Source of the DNA: Hordeum vulgare subsp. vulgare | Lineage: Eukaryota > Streptophyta > Magnoliopsida > Poales > Poaceae | Direction of reading: 5' to 3' | Assembly (NCBI RefSeq): GCF_904849725.1 | Contig: NC_058518.1 | Location: 419,995,081 to 420,059,080, forward strand | DNA length: 64,000 nucleotides | Shown here: in pieces, positions 57,126 to 64,000 of the stretch | Position numbering within the stretch: position 1 is the stretch's first letter | Layout: the number at the start of each line of letters is the position of its first letter | Translations under genes and position numbers: made by a program | The notes under the pieces: model-generated | What the model was told of the DNA's origin: nothing | Database searches by the model: none | Seen by the model: only the letters and a program-made list of their open reading frames with translations

Positions 57126-60100
57126 ATGGCCAACGTCAACCTCAATTTCAACGCATTCCTAGAGAAAAACAAGCTGAAAGATGATGGTAGCAACTATGCG
57201 GACTGGGTTCGCAACATGAAGCTCATCCTTGAAGCAGCTAAAAAGGCTTATGTACTTGATGCGCCGCTAGGTGGACCTCCCACTCCCGCAGCAGCCCAGG
57301 ACATTCTGAGCGTCTGGCAAACGCGGAGTGATGACTACTCTCTGGTTAGGTGTGGAATGTTATACAATTTAGAAACGGGGCTCCAAAGGCGTTTTGAGCA
57401 ACACGGAGCATATGAGATGTTCCAGGAGCTGAAGCTAGTTTTTCAAGCTCATGCCCGTGTCGAGAGATATGAAGTCTCCGACAAGTTCTTTAGCTGTGAG
57501 ATGGAGGAGAACAGTTCTGTCAGTGAGCACATACTCAAAATGTCTGGGTTACACGGTCGTCTGACTTCACTTGGAGTCGAACTTCCGGATGATGCTATAA
57601 TCGACAAAATCCTCCAGTGTCTCCCACCAAGCTACAAAGGCTTTGTGCTTAACTACAACATGCAAGGGATGGAAAAGACCATTCCCGAGTTGTACTCGAT
57701 GCTCAAGTCTGCAGAAGTAGAAATCAAGAAAGACCATCAAGTGTTGATGGTCAACAAGACCACTAGTTTCAAGAAAGGCAAGGGTAAGAAGAACTTCAAG
57801 AAAGACGGTAAAGCTGTTGCCGCGCCCAGTAAGCCAGATGCTGGGAAGAAGAAAAAGAATGGACCCAAGCCTGAGACTGAGTGCTTCTATTGCAAGGGAA
57901 AAGGTCACTGGAAGCGGAACTGCCCCAAATACTTAGCGGACAAGAAGGCCGACAACATTAAAGGTATATGTGATATACATGTTATTGATGTGTACCTTAC
58001 CAGCGCTCGTAGTAGCTCCTGGGTATTTGATACCAGTGTTGTTGCTCACATTTGCAACTCAAAGCAGGAACTGCGGAATAAGCGGAGACTGGCCAAGGAC
58101 GAGGTGACGATGCGCGTGGGGAATGGTTCCAAAGTCGATGTGATTGCCGTCGGAACGCTACCTCTACATCTACCGTCGGGATTAGTTTTAAACCTTAATA
58201 ATTGTTATTTAGTACCAGCTTTGAGCATGAATATTGTATCAGGGTCTTGCTTAATGCGAGACGGCTACTCATTTAAGTCAGAGAATAATGGTTGTTCTAT
58301 TTATATGAGTGATATGTTTTATGGTCATGCTCCGCTGGTGAATGGTTTATTCTTGATGAATCTCGATCGTGATGTTACGCATATTCATAGTGTGAGTACC
58401 AAAAGATGTAAAGTTGATAATGATAGTCCCACATACTTGTGGCACTACCGCCTTGGTCATATGAGTGTTAAGCGCATGAAGAAGCTCCATACTGATGGAC
58501 TATTAGAGTCTCTTGACTTTGAATCATTTGACACATGCGAACCGTGCCTCATGGGCAAGATGACTAAGACTCCATTCTCAGGAATAATGGAGAGAGCAAC
58601 CGACTTATTGGAAATAATACATACTAATGTGTGTGGTCCAATGAACGTTGAAGCTCGCGGTGGCTATCGTTATGTTCTCACTCTCACCGATGATTTGAGT
58701 AGGTATGGGTATATCTACTTAATGAAGCACCAATGTGAGACGTTTGAAAAGTTCAAGGAATTTCAGAGTGAGGTTGAGAATCAACGTGACAGAAAAATTA
58801 AATGTCTGCGATCTGATCGTGGAGGAGAATATTTGAGTCACGAGTTTGGCACACACCTAAGGAAGTGTGGAATCCTTTCACAACTGACGCCGCCTGGCAC
58901 ACTGCAATGCAACAGAGTGTCTGAACGTCGTAATCGCACTTTATTAGATATGGTACGATCTATGATGTCTCTTATCGACTTACCGCTATCATTTTGGGGA
59001 TACGCATTAGAAACTGCAGCATTCACTTTACATAGGGCACCGTCTAAATCCGTTGAGACGACACCGTATGAACTATGGTTTGGCAAGAAACCTAAGTTGT
59101 CGTTTCTTAAAGTTTGGGGCTGCGATGCTTATGTGAAGAAACTTCAACCAGAAAAGCTCGAACCCAAAGCGGAGAAATGCGTATTCATAGGATACCCTAA
59201 GGAAACTATTGGGTATACCTTCTATCTTAGATCTGAAGGTAAGACCTTTGTTGCCAAGAACGGATCCTTTCTAGAGAAAGAGTTTCTCTCGAAAGAAGAA
59301 AGTGGGAGGAAGGTAGAACTTGATGAGGTAATTACACCCCCTCTCGAACAGGATAGTAGCGCAGCGCGGGAAGTTGTTCCTGTGGCGCCTACACCAACTG
59401 AATAGGAAGTTAATGATGATGATCATGAAGCTTCGGATCAAGTTACTACTGAACCGCGAAGGTCCACAAGGGCACGCTCTGCACCAGAATGGTACGGCAA
59501 CCCTGTGATGGAAATCATGTTGTTAGACAACGGTGAACCTTCGAACTATGAAGAAGCGATGGCGGGCCCGGATTCCAACAAATGGCTTGAGGCTATGAAA
59601 TCCGAGATAGGATCCATGTATGAGAACAAAGTATGGACTTTGGTGGACTTGCCCGATGACCGGCGAGCCATAGAAAATAAATGGATCTTCAAGAAGAAGA
59701 CTGATGCAAACGGCAATGTAACCGTTTACAAAACTCGACTTGTCGCAAAGGGTTTTCGACAAATTCAAGGAGTTGACTACGAAGAGACTTTCTCTCCCAT
59801 AGCGAAGCTGAAATCAGTCTGAATCATGTTAGCAATTGCCGCCTTTTATGATTATGAAATTTGGCAAATGGACGTCAAAATAGCGTTCCTTAACGGGAAC
59901 CTTAAGGAAGAGTTGAATATGATGCAACCAGAAGGTTTTGTCGACCCTAAGGGTGCTAACAAAGTGTGCAAGCTCCAACGCTCCATCTATGGGCTGGTGC
60001 AAGCATCTCGGAGTTCGAACATTCGCTTTAATGAGGTGATTAAAGCGTTTGGGTTCATACAGGTTTACGGAGAAGCCTATTTGTACAAGAAAGTGAGTGG

Positions 60101-61109
60101 GAGCTCTGTAGCTTTCCTCATACTGTATGTGGATGACATATTATTGATGGGGAATAATATAGAGATGTTGGAGAGCATAGAGGCCTATTTGAACAAAAGT
60201 TTTTCAATGAAGGACCTTGGAGAAGCTGCATACATATTAGGTATCAAGATCTATAGAGATAGATCAAGACGCCTCATAGGTCTTTCACAAAGTACATACC
60301 TTGACAAGATATTGAAGAAGTTCAATATGGAAAACTCAAAGAAAGGGTTCTTGCCAGTTTTGCAAGGTGTGAGATTGAGTAAGACTCAGTCGCCGACCAC
60401 GGCAGCAGATAGAGAGAAGATGAGTTTTGTCCCCTACGCATCAGCCATGGGCTCTCTAATGTATGCCATGCTGTGTACCAGACCTGATATAAACCTTGCC
60501 ATAAGCTTGGTAGGGAGGTACCAAAGTGATCCCGGTATGGAACACTAGATAGCGGTCAAGAATATCCTTAAGTACCTGAAAAGGACTAAGGAAATGTTTC
60601 TCATTTATGGAGGTGACGAAGAGCTCGTCGTAAAGGGTTACGTCAACGCTAGCTTCGACACAGATCCGGATGACTCTAAGTCACAGACCGGATACGTATA
60701 TGTGTTGAATGGTGGGGCAGTGAGCTGGTGCAGCAGCAAGCAAGAAGTCGTGGCAGCATCTACATGTGAAGCGGAGTACATAGTTGCTTCCGAAGCAGCT
60801 CATGAAGGAATTTGGATGAAGGAGATCATCACCGACCTTGGAGTGGTTCCAAGCGCGTTGGGTCCAATGACACTCTTCTGTGATAACACTGGGGCCATTG
60901 CCATAGCCAAGGAGCCCAGGTTTCACCGAAAGACGAAGCACATCAAACGCCGCTACAACTCCATCCAGGACCATGTCTAGAGTGGAGTGATAGATATTTG
61001 TAAAGTACACACGGATCTGAATGTTGCAGACCCGTTGAATAAACCTCTTCCACGAGCAAAACATGATCAACACCATAATGCTATGGGTGTTCGATACATC
61101 ACAATGTAA
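57126..61109 (+). pseudogene. gag-pol: Copia gag-pol polyprotein, one frame with four in-frame stops
   Basis: Starts MANVNLNFNAFLEKNK at 57126. Domains in Copia order: gag with CCHC knuckle CFYCKGKGHWKRNCPKY (near 57885); protease WVFDTSVVAHIC (58029; D-T-S where D-T-G is expected); GAG-pre-integrase YLWHYRLGHM; integrase core HTNVCGP (58620; first catalytic Asp changed to Asn), RSDRGGEY (58812) and SERRNRTLL (58920); reverse transcriptase MDVKIAFLNG and YVDD (60126-60137); RNase H with GYVNASF (Asp to Asn), CEAEY and CDNTGAIA. Stops at 59403 (TAG), 59820 (TGA), 60546 (TAG, likely from TGG) and 60978 (TAG); the terminal TAA is 61107. No frameshifts. Non-functional. Confidence 0.92.
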
Positions 61110-61130
61110 CTAGATTATTGACTCTACTGC

Positions 61131-61141
61131 AAGTGGGAGAC
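61131..61141 (+). other. Copia I polypurine tract
   Basis: AAGTGGGAGAC lies directly before the 3' LTR start. Confidence 0.85.
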
Positions 61142-62910
61142 TGTTGGAAATATGCCCTAGAGGCAATAATAAAATGTTTATTATCATATTTCCTTGTTCA
61201 TAATAATTGTCTATTGTTCATGCTATAATTTTATTAATAGGAAACAGTAATACATGTGTGAATAAATAGATCACAAAGTGTCCCTAGCAAGCCTCTAGTT
61301 GGCTAGCTCGTTAGTCAATAGATGATCATGGTTTCCTGATCATGGGCATTAGATGTCATTGATAACGGGATCACATCATTAGGAGAATGATGTGATGGAC
61401 AAGACCCAATCCTAAGCATAGCACTAGATCGTATTGTTCGCATGCTAAAGCTTTTCTAATGTCAAGTATCTTTTCCTTCGACCGTGAGATTGTGCAACTC
61501 CTGGATACCGTAGGAGTGCTTTGGGTGTATCAAATGTCACAACGTAACTGGGTGACTATAAAGGTGCACTATGGGTACCTCCGTAAGTGTCTGTTGGGTT
61601 GGTACGAATCGAGATCGGGATTTGTCACTCCGTGTGACGGAGAGGTATCTCTGGGCCCACTCGATAGAACATCATCATGAGCTCAATGTGACTAAGGAGT
61701 TAGTCACACGATGACATGCTACGGAACGAGTAAAGAGACTTACCGGTAACGAGATTGAACAAGGTATAGGTATACCGACGATCGAATCTCGGGCAAGTTC
61801 TATACCGACAAACAAAGGGAATCGTATACGGGATTGATTGAATCCTTGACATCGTGGTTCATCCGATGAGAGCATCGTGGAGCAAGTGGGAGCCACCATA
61901 GGTATCCAGACCCCGCTGATGGTTATTGGCCAGAGAGGTGTCTCGGTCATGTCTGCCTGTCTCCCGAACCCGTAGGGTCTACACACTTAATGTTCGGTGA
62001 CGCTAGGGTTATAGGGAATTGTTATACGAGGTTACCGAAAGTTGTTCGGAGTCCCGGATGAGATCCCGGACGTCACGAGGAGCTCCGGAATGGTCCGGAG
62101 GTAAAGATTGATATATAGGACGGATGGTTTCGGACACCGGAAGTGTTTCGGGCATCACCGGTAACGTACCGGGACCACCGGAGGTGGCCCCAGGGGTCCA
62201 CCGAAGGGGGGGCAACGACCCCGGGAGGTAAGATGGGTCAAGTGGGGGAGGGAACCATCCCCTAGGTGGGCTGGTGCACCTCCCCACTCAGCCCAATGCG
62301 CAGGGGAGAGGGAAGGGGGGGCAAACCCTAGGCACAGATGGGCCTTAGGCCCACGAGGTGGTGCGCCACGCCCTCCCACCCTAGCCGCCGCCTCCTTTCC
62401 CATCTGGTGGCTGCCGCACCACCTAGGGAGGGAACCCTAGGGGTGGCACAGCCCCTCCCCCTCCTCCTATAAATAGAGAGGGGTTTTGGCCCTTGGGAGA
62501 CAGACTTCTCCCTCTCCCTCGGCGCACCCTGCCCTTCTTTCTCCTCCTCTTTGCCGGTGCTTGGCGAAGCCCTGCCGGGAGACCTCGTCTCTCCATCGAC
62601 ACCACGTCGTCGTGCTGCTGGAGTTCTTCCCCAACCTCTCCCTCCTCCTTGCTGGATCAAGGTGCGGGAGACGTCACCGGGCTGCACGTGTGTTGAACGC
62701 GGAGGTGCCGTAGTTCGGCACTAGATCGGAATCACACCGCGATCCGAATCGCTGCGAGTACGACTCCATCAACCGCGTTCTAGTAACGCTTCCGCTTAGC
62801 GATCTTCAAAGGTATGAAGATGCTCTTACCCCTCTCTCGTTGCTGGTCTCTCCATAGGAAGATCTGAATATGCGTAGGAAAATTTTGAATTTATGCTACG
62901 TTACCCAACA
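61142..62910 (+). repeat. Copia I 3' LTR (1769 bp)
   Basis: TGTTGGAAATATGCCC to TTACCCAACA. TATA box CTCCTATAAATAGAG near 62465. This is the full-length version of the LTR; its middle (about 61860-62440) has no counterpart in the 5' LTR. Confidence 0.95.
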
Positions 62911-63293
62911 GGTGCCGCTACCGTCGACCGTTTGGGTATCAAACGGACTCCGATTGCGACAAAAATTGGCAGGCGACCTACCTACATTAAAATAAGGACG
63001 CACGTCAACTTTCATCCCAATTCGAGAATATTTCCCGGACACCTTTAAAAACAATATCTTATCGATGTTGCGGGCGCGTGCGTGTGTGGTTGGTCTCAAA
63101 ACGGTCAACGGCAAGAACGGAGAGAACCGACAACTAATAACGGATGCAAGTTTTGAAAACTGGCGGCAACGGAGTGCCAATGCAATGCAGATGATGAGCA
63201 TGATGCGATGATGAATGCGACAGACAATCTAATAGCACGACGAGCAAGAAATAAAAGGGGAATCTTCTGGAGCGTCGGTCTCGGGCTGTCACA
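62911..63293 (-). repeat. Piece 1 of long-LTR sequence D (LTR start)
   Basis: On the minus strand it begins TGTGACAGCCCGAGACC at 63293, a Gypsy-type TG start, and continues to the Copia insertion site. Non-coding. Confidence 0.65.
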
Positions 63294-64000
63294 CCTTGGC
63301 CATCACGCACTTGGAAACACGGTTCTTGTTGGGGGCCTTGAAGAGAGACACCTTGCTTGGATAAGAAGATGCAATGGCCACCGTGGCCATTCCCATTGCT
63401 TCACCTCTTGTATCATCGTCATCATCCTCATTGTCTTTGCGAATGAGCTTGCCACCATTGTCTTTCCTCTACTCATAGGGACAATCTGCCACAAAGTGAC
63501 ACACATTGCCACAATTGTAGCAAGTTCTCATGCATTGCTTTCCCTTAGACCCGCTTGAGTTTTTCTTGTCGCCCCAAAGCTGCCTTGATGCAAGAGCCAT
63601 GTGCTCTTGGTAAGCATACTTGGTGTCTTTAGGGCAAGATTCTTCTTCGTCTTCCTTATCTTCCTCCACAACAGCCTTGGCCTTCAAAGCAAGGTTGGGG
63701 GAGTCTTTTCTTGACCGTTGAACTCAGGCTAGAGCATTGCCAGCGGTCTTGTTCAAAATGTTCATGGCAATAAACTCATCCATCGCATTACTTGAGGATA
63801 AGGAATGAAAATTTGGCCTTTGACGAATGACAGAGGACATGGACTTGTTGAAAGGCATGATGGCTTTGAGAAACTTGTGCTTAATCCAAGTGTCATCCAC
63901 ATCTTTGCTTCCATGATCGTGAAGAGCAACAACAAGAGTCATAACTCTTCGATATAGTTCATGAGGGTCCTCATCCTCGATCATAGCAAATTCGTCGGCC
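63294..64000 (-). pseudogene. Copia gag remnant 'E', N-terminal part with zinc knuckle
   Basis: Read from the right edge: EDEDPHELYRRVMTLVVALH and WIKHKFLKAIMPFNKSM are the UBN2-type gag of plant Copia elements. The CCHC knuckle CYNCGNVCHFVADCPYE is at about 63470-63530, followed by a basic/acidic linker and VSLFKAPNKNRVSKCVMAK. Two in-frame stops (63724 TGA, 63469 TAG). The frame is cut at 63293 by D and the gene continues at 6789-5427. The upstream part lies outside the window. Confidence 0.8.

Larger units (their letters stand above)
54914..62910 (+). mobile_element. Angela/BARE-1/WIS-type Copia retrotransposon I
   Basis: Target duplication GGTGC, perfect, at 54909-54913 and 62911-62915. 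LTRs 54914-56283 and 61142-62910, gag-pol 57126-61109, polypurine tract 61131-61141. The LTR start TGTTGGAAATATGCCC and end CCCAACA are those of this abundant Triticeae group. The two LTRs differ strongly in their 3' halves. The primer-binding site is not recognisable. Confidence 0.95.
6790..63293 (-). mobile_element. Long-LTR Gypsy sequence D, probably a solo LTR, split by four insertions
   Basis: On the minus strand it begins TGTGACAGCCCGAG at 63293 and runs through 62911-63293, 54065-54913, 46783-47179, 36214-37041 and 6790-7750. Continuity is shown by the perfect target duplications of the inserted elements (GGTGC, GACAG, CTCAT). Together the pieces hold about 3.4 kb of LTR-like sequence. 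A candidate core promoter, TATTTAAA on the minus strand, sits at 54707-54714. Both outer flanks carry parts of the same Copia gene, so only one LTR-like unit is present. I found no matching TSD of its own, and the A-side join has lost sequence. Confidence 0.6.

Overview
The window is intergenic DNA from a large grass genome, almost certainly Triticeae (wheat, Aegilops or barley type). I found no host gene, tRNA, rRNA or CRISPR array. Nearly every base belongs to a transposable element. The clearest markers are a Copia element with the Angela/BARE-1/WIS-type LTR start TGTTGGAAATATGCCC, several Athila-lineage Gypsy elements with LTRs starting TGATACG and a primer-binding site complementary to tRNA-Asp, and a CACTA (En/Spm) DNA transposon.

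Layout. 1-1499: fragments of two Gypsy LTRs. About 1500-5426: 3' part of a CACTA element (decayed intron-containing transposase gene, three ~385-bp tandem repeats, subterminal repeats, right end). 5427-6789 and 63294-64000: two parts of one old minus-strand Copia gag-pol ('E'). Between them lies a long-LTR Gypsy sequence on the minus strand ('D'), cut into five pieces (6790-7750, 36214-37041, 46783-47179, 54065-54913, 62911-63293) by later insertions.

Elements inserted in D: (i) 'A', a plus-strand Athila-type LTR-internal-LTR-internal array (7751-36213), whose second gag is split by 'B' (minus, 17717-36022, TSD AACAT), itself split by 'C' (minus, 22638-32607, TSD AGAGT/AGACT); (ii) solo LTR 'G' (37042-46777, TSD CTCAT) split by 'F' (plus, 37351-45536, TSD CGCCT/TGCCT); (iii) 'H', a rearranged minus-strand Athila-type element (47180-54064, TSD GACAG) whose left LTR carries a 128-bp Tourist-like MITE; (iv) 'I', the Angela/BARE-type Copia (54914-62910, TSD GGTGC). 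The deepest path, E>D>A>B>C, is five levels.

Coding content. A has a full gag-PR-RT-RH-INT frame with one frameshift and four stops. I has a full Copia gag-pol with four in-frame stops and changed catalytic residues. H keeps integrase. B and F have only gag-protease, and C has gag-protease plus an ATHILA ORF1-like 3' gene, so these three must depend on enzymes made elsewhere; A- or H-type elements are plausible helpers because they share the same tRNA-Asp primer site and lineage.

The most interesting patterns recur across the Athila-type elements: a second polypurine tract in the 3' internal region of all five; an LTR-like GC hairpin, with TATA-like sequence in two cases, placed internally just before the 3' ORF, which also has a splice-acceptor-like sequence at its start codon (A, H, C); and extra copies of the tRNA-Asp primer-binding site inside the U5 end of B, C, F and G LTRs. 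Together they suggest a shared, little-described layout for expressing the 3' ORF and priming the plus strand. All boundaries, alignments and stop counts were made by eye.
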